Part shown: positions 18,020 to 25,851 of the stretch, one piece after another
How positions within the stretch are numbered: the first letter of the stretch is position 1
Layout of the letters: every line of letters starts with the position of its first letter
Origin: Erythrobacter sanguineus
GTDB lineage: Bacteria; Pseudomonadota; Alphaproteobacteria; Sphingomonadales; Sphingomonadaceae
Length of the DNA stretch: 63,390 bases
Direction of reading: 5' to 3'
Assembly (NCBI GenBank): GCA_945878845.1
Contig: CAMCUB010000003.1
Location: forward strand, 126,482 to 189,871
Position numbers and translations under genes: made by a program
The notes under the pieces: generated by a model
The model's input: only the letters and a program-made list of their open reading frames with translations
Told to the model about the DNA's origin: nothing
Database searches by the model: none

Positions 18020-19984
18020 TCAGGGCATCACGATATCGAAGCCGTGCGGCAGCGGGTCGAGATTATCGACCAGCGCCTGCAAAGCGACCAGATCGCCCTC
18101 GATGGTCACGCCCGGCATCTTTGCCACCATCTCGACCGGCACCTTGACGAAGAACAGCGCGAGCATGGCCCGGCGCGGGCCGCGGATGGTGACAGCAGGC
18201 TTGGCCGGCAGCATGCCTGCGCGTCCGATCATCACCTGCGCGCCGACATCCAGCGTCGCCGTCTCGCCGCGGTCGGGAATGTCGATCGCGACGGTGAAAT
18301 TGCGCGGCCCCGGCTTTTCGGGGGCGAAGCGGGTGGCGGCGGAATCGAGCAGTTCCTGCGTCGTGATCGCGGCGACCATGTCGTTGCTTTGCGCCGCGCT
18401 GCTCTCGGGCCGACCGCGCCTGAGGTCGTTCGCCGCCGAGAGGAACTGGTTGCGCCAGATTGCGCTTTCGGCCTGGTAGCCCTGCTGTTCGTAGCTTGTC
18501 GCGAGCAGCGCCTTGGCCTCTGCATTGGCGGGCTCGGCGAAGACGAGGTTCTGGAGCAGGTCTGAGGACCAGCGATAATCGCCCGCGGCCATCGCATTGC
18601 GCGCTAGCGCCAGCGTCCGGTCTGCGCCGCCCAGGGCCTCGACCAGCTTCACAGCGCGCTCGACGGGCGGGTAGGCGTGGAGGTTCGCGGGGACGGCATC
18701 GTACCAGCCGAGATAGAACTGGTAGATCGCCTTGGCGTTGTGGCTGATGGTCCCGTAATAGCCGCGGGTCGACCATTCCGCGCTATTGCCCGGCGGGGGC
18801 GCGGCCTCCAGCGCCTCGGCGATCTCAGCCATGGTCTCGCCGCGGTTCATGCGGCGCACGGTCTGGTCGTGGAGCCAGCGGTAATTGTCGCGCTGGGCGG
18901 AGAGCCATGCGGTCCCCGCTTCCCGGCCGAACACCGGCCAGCAATGGCTCGAGACCACGGCGTCGGATTGCGGGGCATAGCGGATCGCCGCCTCGTCGAG
19001 ATAATGCGCCCAGGCCCGCGCATCGCGCACCTTGGCCCCGCGCGGGGTGAGGATGTTGTGCAAGCTGCAGGTCGCGATTTCGGCTGCGAGGAAGGTCTTT
19101 TCCGGCTGGATGAAGACGTTGAACTCGGCAGGCGCCTCGGTGCCCGAGACGATCTGGAATTCGAGGCCGACGCCGTCCACCACCCGCGTCTCGCCGGTCT
19201 TGGCGATGGTGTCGGTGGGCGGGATCAGCGAGAGCGTGCCGACCGAGAGCCCCATGCCGATGCCGCTCCCCATCTGTCCGGTCGCGCCGGGGGTGAGCCC
19301 GGTGCCAAACTGATAGGCCGCCCGCCGCTGCATGGCGCCGCCGGCCATGACGTTCTCGGACGTCGCTTCCTCCATGAAGCCTTCGGGCGCGATCACCGCA
19401 ACGCGTCCGGACTTGACCTCGGCCTCCTCCACAACGCCGCGCACGCCGCCGAAATGGTCGCCGTGGCTGTGCGAATAGAGCACCGCGCTGACCGGCCGGG
19501 TCCCGAGCGTTGCATTGACCAGCTCCATCGCTGCCTTAGCCGCCTCGACGCTGGTGAGCGGGTCGATGATGATCCAGCCGGTGTTCCCGCGGATCACGGT
19601 CATGTTCGAGACGTCGAAGCCGCGCACCTGCCAGACGTTCTTGGTCACCTCGAACAATCCGTGGCGCTTCAGATGCGTCATGTGCCGCCACAGCGACGGA
19701 TTGACCGTCTCGGGCGCGGGGCCGGTGACGAAGGCATAGGCGTCGAGGTTCCAGACCGGCTTGCCGTTGGGGGCAAGGATCACCGGATCCTTGCGCGTCG
19801 CGAGGAAGCCGCGCTGCGAATCCGCGGCATCGCGGGTGCCCTCGGGCGGCAGAGTTTGCGCGACGGCGCGCTGTTCTGCACGGGTCGCCTCGCTGGCCGG
19901 GGCGGGGGTGCTTTGCGCCGCTCCCGTGCTGGCGATGGTGACAAGAGCCAGCGCCGCTGAGGCGCGCAAGCTTGCGGTGTTCAT
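18020..19984 (-). CDS. Alkyl-sulfatase-like metallo-beta-lactamase-fold hydrolase (SdsA/YjcS type)
   Basis: A 654-residue periplasmic protein with a signal peptide (residues 1-23). The zinc-binding motif HSHGDH is at residues 172-177, then a long helical dimerisation region and a C-terminal SCP2-like domain (LDVGAQVMIGRAGMLPAKPAV), the domain order of SdsA1-type secondary alkyl sulfatases. These cleave sulfate from alkyl sulfates such as SDS, releasing an alcohol. GAGGGG lies before the ATG. The gene stands alone with its own roughly 200-bp upstream region. Specific substrate is inference; some family members hydrolyse other esters. Confidence 0.88.
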   Translation of the reverse strand: MNTASLRASAALALVTIASTGAAQSTPAPASEATRAEQRAVAQTLPPEGTRDAADSQRGFLATRKDPVILAPNGKPVWNLDAYAFVTGPAPETVNPSLWRHMTHLKRHGLFEVTKNVWQVRGFDVSNMTVIRGNTGWIIIDPLTSVEAAKAAMELVNATLGTRPVSAVLYSHSHGDHFGGVRGVVEEAEVKSGRVAVIAPEGFMEEATSENVMAGGAMQRRAAYQFGTGLTPGATGQMGSGIGMGLSVGTLSLIPPTDTIAKTGETRVVDGVGLEFQIVSGTEAPAEFNVFIQPEKTFLAAEIATCSLHNILTPRGAKVRDARAWAHYLDEAAIRYAPQSDAVVSSHCWPVFGREAGTAWLSAQRDNYRWLHDQTVRRMNRGETMAEIAEALEAAPPPGNSAEWSTRGYYGTISHNAKAIYQFYLGWYDAVPANLHAYPPVERAVKLVEALGGADRTLALARNAMAAGDYRWSSDLLQNLVFAEPANAEAKALLATSYEQQGYQAESAIWRNQFLSAANDLRRGRPESSAAQSNDMVAAITTQELLDSAATRFAPEKPGPRNFTVAIDIPDRGETATLDVGAQVMIGRAGMLPAKPAVTIRGPRRAMLALFFVKVPVEMVAKMPGVTIEGDLVALQALVDNLDPLPHGFDIVMP

Positions 19985-20188
19985 GTGTGTGTTACCCCTC
20001 TTCTCCCGCGCCTGTGATGCCCGTGCGCGGGCGCGGTTTCAAGCGGGGGCGGGTGAGCGGGCCACAGCGGCATCTTCCTACATTCAGAATATAGAACGTT
20101 TGCAACCAAAGATTGAATTTTTCCGATTGAGCACGCGCCGCTACCAGACAGCACCTCTCCTGTTTTGCCCTCGCAAAGGACCCGGCGC
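19985..20188. other. Divergent intergenic region, AT-rich
   Basis: About 200 bp separate the sulfatase and the dehydrogenase-like gene. The part from 20080 to 20140 is clearly AT-richer than its surroundings and likely holds the divergent promoters. I could not assign -35 and -10 boxes with confidence on either strand. AAAGGA at about 20175 is the ribosome site of the gene at 20189. Confidence 0.4.
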
Positions 20189-21337
20189 ATGGACCAGACA
20201 AGCCCGATTTCGGACGCCCCTGTGCTCGCCCCGAGCCCGCGCAACAGGCCGCAGCTGGCGCTGGTCGAGGCGCGCTTCCGGCTGGTGCATCCGGCTGGAG
20301 AGATCCCGGAGGAATCGCGCACGGCGCTCGATGCGCTGCTCGGTTGGGTCGGGATTGCGGCCGAGATCGTCCCTGCTGAGCGGCCGCGCGGCCTCAAGCG
20401 GCTCGGCGATTGGGCAATGCCCGGCACCACGCCCGTCTTCGCGCCGTGGCTCGGCTGGAGCCCGGCCGCCTTCCAGCACGGCGGGTTCGCCCACCTGCCG
20501 CAGGCGCAGTTCGTCGTCAGCTACCTCCTCGATCACCCGCGCGCGGCGCCGCCGGGGCTCGGCGGGCTCGACCTCATGCTGATGAGCCCGCATCCGGCGC
20601 AGTGCATGGCCGAGGACGGGGGCGACGTGCCCGTGCCGCGGGCGGGCGTGCTGACCGCGATGATCCGCGCCGCCCGCGCCCAGCGCCGCGAGCGGCTCGC
20701 GATCATCGTCACCGCCCGCCAGCGCAACGCGGTCGCCACCCGCCTGCTCGCTGCGGGCAAAGGGCTGACGGGCGCGGGCCTGACGCTCGACCTGCTCACC
20801 CTCGAAGAGGCGCTGCCCGCGCTGATGCGCGCGCGCGCGCCGTGGGATGCGGTGATTGCCATGCCCGATCTGCGCAGCACGGTGTTCACGCTGCTCGCCC
20901 ATGCCAGCGGCGTCTGCCGCGCCTGGCCGATGCTGTGGTTCGCGGGCGAGGGCGCGCGGGGGCTGCGGCTGGTCACCAGCGAGGCGCCGGGCGAGGGCGC
21001 AAGCCGCCTGCCGCTCGATGCGCCCGCGCTGATCCACACCCTCGCGCTGACGCTCCAAGCCTCTGGAGCCGAGCGCCACGCCGCGCGGCTGCACGAGGCC
21101 TGGGCCCTGCTGCGCGACAGCGGGGTGACCACCGCCGGGCACGGCCAGAGCGGCGTGCCCTACGCCCGCGAAGTCACCGATAGCGCCTTTGTTGCAATGC
21201 TGTGCCGCGGCGAGGCTGTCAGCAAGCGGCCGCAGCCAGTGTGGCGCGCGCTGCACAATAACAAAAACGCAAGCGGCGGGAGCCAAACTTCGCATTTGCG
21301 CGTTATCTCATCTCATCAAACCATCACAGCGGGCTAA
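20189..21337 (+). CDS. Degenerate isocitrate/isopropylmalate dehydrogenase-like protein
   Basis: The ATG at 20189 follows AAAGGA and gives 382 residues. The central and C-terminal parts can be laid against LeuB/Icd proteins: WDAVIAMPDLRSTVFTLLAHASG (about residues 219-241) takes the place of the [13 protein letters not shown] segment of the true LeuB at 53243, SEAPGEGASRLPLDAP the place of [15 protein letters not shown], and YAREVTDSAFV the place of the end of Icd. The two metal-binding aspartates of GDILSD are gone (RSTVFT). So the fold is probably kept but oxidative decarboxylation is very unlikely. The role is unknown; a regulatory or binding function is a guess. No signal peptide or membrane segment is seen. 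Confidence 0.55.
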   Translation: MDQTSPISDAPVLAPSPRNRPQLALVEARFRLVHPAGEIPEESRTALDALLGWVGIAAEIVPAERPRGLKRLGDWAMPGTTPVFAPWLGWSPAAFQHGGFAHLPQAQFVVSYLLDHPRAAPPGLGGLDLMLMSPHPAQCMAEDGGDVPVPRAGVLTAMIRAARAQRRERLAIIVTARQRNAVATRLLAAGKGLTGAGLTLDLLTLEEALPALMRARAPWDAVIAMPDLRSTVFTLLAHASGVCRAWPMLWFAGEGARGLRLVTSEAPGEGASRLPLDAPALIHTLALTLQASGAERHAARLHEAWALLRDSGVTTAGHGQSGVPYAREVTDSAFVAMLCRGEAVSKRPQPVWRALHNNKNASGGSQTSHLRVISSHQTITAG

Positions 21338-21349
21338 AGGGTCACCATC

Positions 21350-21715
21350 ATGCCAAGTCGTAAGGTTGTCGCCACTGAACTGGCCCATGTGCTTCGGCAA
21401 ATTTCGCACCCCGATCGCATCCGCCTGTTGTTGAAGCTGCAAGCGGGCGAGCAGACCGTGAACGAGCTCGGCGACCTGCTCGAGATCTCGCCCACCCGCG
21501 TGTCGCAGCACCTGGGCGTGCTGCGCGCGGTGGCGTTGGTCTCGACTCAGACCCGCAGCCAGCAGCGGGTCTACAGCCTCGCCCAGCCCGAGCTGGCGCT
21601 ATGGCTGATCGAGGGGATCGACTTCATCGGCCACCGCCTGAGCCGCGCGACTCCGAGCGATCTGCAGAGCGCCAAGCAGTTGTGGCAGGCCGAAGGGGCC
21701 GAGCCGGTCATTTGA
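21350..21715 (+). CDS. ArsR-family regulator A, beside SulP/carbonic anhydrase
   Basis: A 121-residue winged-helix protein preceded by AAGGG. The recognition helix region reads ISPTRVSQHLGVLRAVALV. No metal-binding CxC is visible, so it is not a classic arsenic sensor. It is clearly a paralogue of the ArsR protein at 24062: both begin MPSR, share TRVSQHL, and end with a helix like WLIEGIDFIGHRL versus WVLDALPFIDIRQRL. The two genes bracket the SulP transporter and carbonic anhydrase. It is convergent with SulP and 22 bp from its end. Its targets are not known; local control is inference. Confidence 0.82.
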   Translation: MPSRKVVATELAHVLRQISHPDRIRLLLKLQAGEQTVNELGDLLEISPTRVSQHLGVLRAVALVSTQTRSQQRVYSLAQPELALWLIEGIDFIGHRLSRATPSDLQSAKQLWQAEGAEPVI

Positions 21716-21737
21716 CCGGCCCGCCCTTCGCATCGGT

Positions 21738-23300
21738 TCACGCGGCGGGGCGGATCATGAGGCCCGGGATCTCGGTCTTCTCTTCCGAGCGGCGGCCATA
21801 GCGTTCGACCAGCTCGCTCCATTCGACCACCAGCGAGCCGCCGGTCGACTGGTGCAGCTTCTCCCACGAGGACAGCATCTCGAGGCAGGCGTGGTCGATA
21901 TAGTCGAGCTTCTCGACATGGATGTGCACTTCGGATCCGAAGGGGGAGCTTTCGAGCGCTTGGCCGAGCTGCGGGATCGAGAAGAAGGTCGCCGAACCCG
22001 TCATCCACAGATCTACCCGGTTGGTGGCGGTGTCATGCTCGCGCCGGATCTCGAGGTGCGAGAAGGTGTAGACCAGCTTGGCAGTCGCCAGCACGAAGCC
22101 GAGAATCACGCCGGTCAGCAGGTCGATCGCGACCACTCCGATCAGCGTCGCGAAATAGATCACCAGTTCCTGACGGCCGAATTCAGCGATCTTGCGGATC
22201 TGGGCGACGTTGACCAGCTTGTAGCCGGTGTAGACGAGGATCGCGGCGAGCACCGAGGTCGGGATCTCGTTGAGGACGAAGGGGAAGGCGACCACTGCCA
22301 GCAGCAGCCAGCCGCCGTGCATGATCGCCGAGAAGCGCGTCGTCGCCCCGGCCTCGACATTGGCGGCCGAGCGCACGATCACCCCCGTCATCGGCAGCGC
22401 ACCGAGGCCGCCGCAGATCAGGTTGCCGATCCCTTGCGCGCGCAGTTCCTTGTCGTAATCGGTGCGTGTGCCGATGTGCATCTTGTCGACCGCGGTCGCG
22501 CACAGCAGCGTCTCGGCGCTGGCGACGAAGGCGAAGACCAGGCCGAGCGTGAGGATATCGGGGTTGGTGATCCCGGCGAAGGCTTCAGCCGTCGGGATAT
22601 TGAGCCCGCTCGCCAGCGTTTCAGGCAGGGCGACCAGCGTGATCGGCAGCGCGAAGGCGATGGCAAAGGCGGTGCCGACAATCACGCCGAGCAGCGGGCC
22701 CGGGATCAGCGCGAGGCTTTTGGGCTTGAACTGGTTCCACAGCACGATGGTGGCGATGGTCACGATCCCCGCCATTGCGGCAAGGTGATGCACCGAGCCG
22801 TCGACCGGGAAGACCTTCATGAACGCCTCGGGGATCGCGGCGATGTTGAGCAACCCGTTGGCGCGCGGCGCATCGTCGAGCATCACGTGGAGCTGCGAGG
22901 CGAAGATCAGCACGCCGATCCCCGCCAGCATCCCGTGGATAACCGAGGGCGAGATCGCCCGGAACCACTGGCCGAGCTTGAGCACCCCGGCGAGCAGTTG
23001 CAGCGCGCCCGCAATCAGCCCGACCACGCCGAGCATGATCAGCCCGTGTTCCTGCACCAGCTGGTAGACCAGCACCGCCATGCCCGCCGCAGGCCCGCTG
23101 ACCTGCAGCGGCGAACCGGCGAGCGAGCCGACCACCAGCCCGCCCACGATCCCGGTGATCAGGCCGAGCGCGGGCGGCGCTCCGGACGCGATCGCGATCC
23201 CCATGCACAGCGGCAGGGCGACCAGAAACACCACGATCGAGGCGAGAAAATCGCGGCCGAGGACGGCTGACGTCGGACGTTCGGAAGAGGCGGCGAGCAT
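21738..23300 (-). CDS. SulP-family anion transporter with STAS domain, probable bicarbonate transporter
   Basis: A 520-residue inner-membrane protein with 10-12 hydrophobic segments (SulP core, PF00916) from residue 15 to about 400 and a C-terminal STAS domain (HVEKLDYIDHACLEMLSSWEK). It starts GRDFLASIVVFLVALPL, with GTAFAIAFALPI in the middle. SulP proteins move sulfate, bicarbonate or dicarboxylates with sodium or protons. The neighbouring carbonic anhydrase on the same strand strongly suggests bicarbonate, as in BicA-like pairs. An 81-bp gap holding a strong hairpin separates it from the carbonic anhydrase gene upstream. Confidence 0.88.
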   Translation of the reverse strand: MLAASSERPTSAVLGRDFLASIVVFLVALPLCMGIAIASGAPPALGLITGIVGGLVVGSLAGSPLQVSGPAAGMAVLVYQLVQEHGLIMLGVVGLIAGALQLLAGVLKLGQWFRAISPSVIHGMLAGIGVLIFASQLHVMLDDAPRANGLLNIAAIPEAFMKVFPVDGSVHHLAAMAGIVTIATIVLWNQFKPKSLALIPGPLLGVIVGTAFAIAFALPITLVALPETLASGLNIPTAEAFAGITNPDILTLGLVFAFVASAETLLCATAVDKMHIGTRTDYDKELRAQGIGNLICGGLGALPMTGVIVRSAANVEAGATTRFSAIMHGGWLLLAVVAFPFVLNEIPTSVLAAILVYTGYKLVNVAQIRKIAEFGRQELVIYFATLIGVVAIDLLTGVILGFVLATAKLVYTFSHLEIRREHDTATNRVDLWMTGSATFFSIPQLGQALESSPFGSEVHIHVEKLDYIDHACLEMLSSWEKLHQSTGGSLVVEWSELVERYGRRSEEKTEIPGLMIRPAA

Positions 23301-23346
23301 GGGGGACGGCTCCGGTGGAAAAGGGGGAGGAGGGGGAGCGGCACGC

Positions 23347-23372
23347 GCGAGGGCCCGGGGGCGGGCCCTCGC
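23347..23372. other. Intercistronic hairpin between carbonic anhydrase and sulP
   Basis: A perfect 10-bp inverted repeat (GCGAGGGCCC and GGGCCCTCGC) with a six-base loop lies 10 bp after the carbonic anhydrase stop. No T-run follows on the minus strand, so it looks like an mRNA-stabilising or partial attenuation structure rather than a full terminator. Confidence 0.6.
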
Positions 23373-23381
23373 GGCGCCGGA

Positions 23382-24047
23382 TCAGCAGGCGTGGCTGTGG
23401 ACCATCGATTCGGCGAGGTCGGCGGCATAGCGCTCCTCGACTGAGACCCAGGACATGCTCGCCTCGTCATAGGCCGACACTTCGCCGGTCTTGATGTCAT
23501 AGACCCAGCCGTGAAGCGTGATCGCCCTCTGCGCCAGCGCGACCGCGACCGTGGGGTGGGTCTTTAGGTGCTGCAATTGCAGGATGACGTTCTGTTCGAG
23601 CAGCATCCGCATCTTGGCATCATCATCAAGGCCCGCGCCCAGCGCCTCGGTTATATCGACCGCACCTTGCGAATAGCCCAGCCATTCGCGCACATGCGGC
23701 AGGCTGGTGAGCCCGGCACGGTTCATCGCGCCTTTCATCGCCCCGCATTCGGTGTGCCCGCAGATCACGATGTGCGGGATCTTGAGCGCGCCGATCGCGA
23801 ATTCGATCGAGGCGGTCATCCCGCCGGTCTGGTTGGTGTGCGGGGGCACGATGTTGCCCGCGTTGCGGCAGATGAACAGCTCGCCCGGATCGGTCTGGGT
23901 GAGCATCGCGGTCTCGATCCGGCTGTCCGAGCAGGTGATGAACAGCGCCTCGGGGCTCTGGCCGGTGGCGAGCCGTTCGAACAGCTCTGCCTTCTCCGGG
24001 AAGACCTCGCGCTGGAACTTGACCACGCCTTGAGCGAAATGGGGCAT
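23382..24047 (-). CDS. Beta-class carbonic anhydrase
   Basis: The ATG at 24047 (AGGA ten bases before) gives 221 residues, the normal size; the frame open to 24173 is not family-like. Zinc ligands are C39, H98 and C101, with the D41/R43 dyad in CSDSRI, so all catalytic residues of a beta carbonic anhydrase are present. It interconverts CO2 and bicarbonate in the cytosol. It sits between an ArsR gene upstream (15 bp gap) and SulP downstream, all on the minus strand, forming an apparent arsR-can-sulP unit for inorganic carbon supply or pH control. Confidence 0.93.
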   Translation of the reverse strand: MPHFAQGVVKFQREVFPEKAELFERLATGQSPEALFITCSDSRIETAMLTQTDPGELFICRNAGNIVPPHTNQTGGMTASIEFAIGALKIPHIVICGHTECGAMKGAMNRAGLTSLPHVREWLGYSQGAVDITEALGAGLDDDAKMRMLLEQNVILQLQHLKTHPTVAVALAQRAITLHGWVYDIKTGEVSAYDEASMSWVSVEERYAADLAESMVHSHAC

Positions 24048-24061
24048 CGGGGGGTATCCTT

Positions 24062-24424
24062 TCAGTGGGGGTTTCGGTCCGCCACGCTCCACAGGGCGCG
24101 CGCGGTGTCGATGTGGTCGGCGTCTTCCAGCCGTTGGCGGATGTCGATGAAGGGCAGGGCGTCCAGCACCCATGCAGCAAGATGCGGGTGGGCGAGACGG
24201 TAGAAGTGATTGCGACCGTCGCGGCGTTCCTCGACCAGCCGCTGGGCACGCAGCAGCGCGAGGTGCTGGGAGACGCGGGTGGCGGGCAAATCAAGCGACT
24301 GGGCGATCCCGGTCACGTCCTTTTCGCCGCCGCGCAGATCCTCGATCAGGCGCAGCCGATCGGCATGGGCGAGCAGGCGGAACAGGTCCGCGAGTTCACG
24401 CGACACGATGAGCCGACTCGGCAT
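24062..24424 (-). CDS. ArsR-family regulator B, first gene of the carbonic anhydrase unit
   Basis: A 120-residue winged-helix protein, paralogous to the one at 21350. The DNA-binding part reads DLPATRVSQHLALLRAQRLVEE; there is no CxC metal site. It ends 15 bp before the carbonic anhydrase start, so the two are likely co-transcribed, which suggests autoregulation. The 200-bp upstream region contains imperfect TGCANNNNTGCA-like words near 24440-24490 that could be operators, but I cannot define one reliably. Confidence 0.82.
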   Translation of the reverse strand: MPSRLIVSRELADLFRLLAHADRLRLIEDLRGGEKDVTGIAQSLDLPATRVSQHLALLRAQRLVEERRDGRNHFYRLAHPHLAAWVLDALPFIDIRQRLEDADHIDTARALWSVADRNPH

Positions 24425-24627
24425 GTCCCTCTCCCAATGTCTGCAAAAGTTCGCAGGCGTGCAAGTGAGAAGCTATGCACATGCACAAATTACGTCAAGT
24501 GGAGATGACATGTCTTGCGGCCAACCGGCTCACCACCAAGCTGCTTGTGCAATCCGATGGGTGACAGGCTGCGTAATGTGTGGTGTCAGGGGCGCCGGAC
24601 ACCCCATGAGAGACAGGGACGAGAGAC

Positions 24628-25794
24628 ATGAATTTCGAGCTTGCCCACGAACACCAGATGCTCAAGGAACTGGTCGGAAAGTTCGTGCGCGACCAGCTGA
24701 TGCCCTTCGAGGCGGCGGTGATCGCCCGCGAGAATATCGGCCAGGGCACTTACCTCACCCCCGAAGAGACCGCCAAGGTCGATGAAGTCAGCCGCGAGCT
24801 CGGCCTGTGGGGCCTTGATGCGCCCGAGGAAGTGGGCGGCATGAATCTCCCCATGGTGGCGATGGTCGGCGTCTCCGAGGAGCTCGGCAAGACTGTCGTG
24901 CCCTATTACCTCCCGCCCGATTCCCCGAACCTCCGGATGCTGATGGTCGCCGCCGACGAGCGCCAGCGCGAGGCCTATCTCGAGCCCTATGTGCGCGGCG
25001 AGACGATCAGCGCGATCGGCATCTCCGAGCCCGGCGCGGGCGCCGACCCGCAGGGGATGCGCACCACCGCGGTCGAGGATGGCGACGACTGGATCATCAA
25101 CGGCCGCAAGATCTGGATCACCAAGGGCGCCGAGGCGGATTTCACCATCCTCATGGCCGTCACCGACAAGAACCCCAATGGCCGCAACGGCATGTCGGCC
25201 TTCCTCGTCGACAAGGGCACGCCCGGCTTCAACGTCACCCGCAAGATCCCGATGATCGACGGCACCGCGACCTACGAGATCGCGCTCGAGGATTGCCGGG
25301 TGCCGGGCTGGAAGCTGCTCGGCAAGCGGGGCCAAGGCTTTGCGCCGATGCAGGTGCGATTGGGCACGCGGCGGATCGAGATGGCCTCATGGTCGATCGG
25401 CATGGCGCAGCGCGCACTCGACATGATGATCGACTACGCGCCGCAGCGCACCACCTTCGGCAAGCCGCTCTCGGCCCGCCAGTCGGTGCAGAACTGGATC
25501 AGCGACGCCGCAACCAAGATCCACGCGATGCGGCTGATGACCTATGACTGCGCCTGGAAGATCGACGAGGGCCGCGACACACGCTCCGAAATCTCGATGA
25601 TCAAGAGCTTCTGCACCGAGAGCGCTTACGAGATCGTCGATCATGCGATGCAGCTGTTCGGCGGCATGGGCATGACCCGCGAGCTGCCGCTCTACCTCAT
25701 GAGCAACAAGCTGCGCACCATGCGCATCTATGACGGCCCGAGCGAGATCCACAACTGGGTGGTCGCGCGCAGCTTGCTGGGCACCTACGAATAA
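24628..25794 (+). CDS. Acyl-CoA dehydrogenase
   Basis: A 388-residue cytosolic flavoenzyme of the normal family size. Typical segments are AIGISEPGAGADPQGM (FAD/substrate region), WIINGRKIWITKGAEADF, and the C-terminal MQLFGGMGMTRELPLYLM and YDGPSEIHN. Such enzymes introduce the 2,3 double bond into acyl-CoA and pass electrons to ETF. No catalytic glutamate assignment is possible by eye. It stands alone: the ArsR gene is divergent, and the TonB receptor downstream is convergent with a GC-rich hairpin between. Chain-length specificity is unknown. Confidence 0.9.
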   Translation: MNFELAHEHQMLKELVGKFVRDQLMPFEAAVIARENIGQGTYLTPEETAKVDEVSRELGLWGLDAPEEVGGMNLPMVAMVGVSEELGKTVVPYYLPPDSPNLRMLMVAADERQREAYLEPYVRGETISAIGISEPGAGADPQGMRTTAVEDGDDWIINGRKIWITKGAEADFTILMAVTDKNPNGRNGMSAFLVDKGTPGFNVTRKIPMIDGTATYEIALEDCRVPGWKLLGKRGQGFAPMQVRLGTRRIEMASWSIGMAQRALDMMIDYAPQRTTFGKPLSARQSVQNWISDAATKIHAMRLMTYDCAWKIDEGRDTRSEISMIKSFCTESAYEIVDHAMQLFGGMGMTRELPLYLMSNKLRTMRIYDGPSEIHNWVVARSLLGTYE

Positions 25795-25801
25795 ACGCGA
25801 A

Positions 25802-25834
25802 GGGGCGGGGCGGCCCTGCAGCCGTCCCGCCCCC
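25802..25834. terminator. GC-rich hairpin between convergent genes
   Basis: An imperfect 13-bp stem (GGGGCGGGGCGGC against GCCGTCCCGCCCC) around a CCTGCA loop lies eight bases after the acyl-CoA dehydrogenase stop and before the convergent TonB receptor stop. There is no T-run, so termination in either direction is plausible but not proven. Confidence 0.55.
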
Positions 25835-25851
25835 TGCGGTGCCCGTTGGGC

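Noticed and set aside
19985..20188. Divergent promoter boxes and a TTGCAAACGTT-like LacI site near 20095-20110
   Set aside because: Only a half palindrome and no consistent spacing of -35 and -10 boxes; no regulator nearby to bind it.
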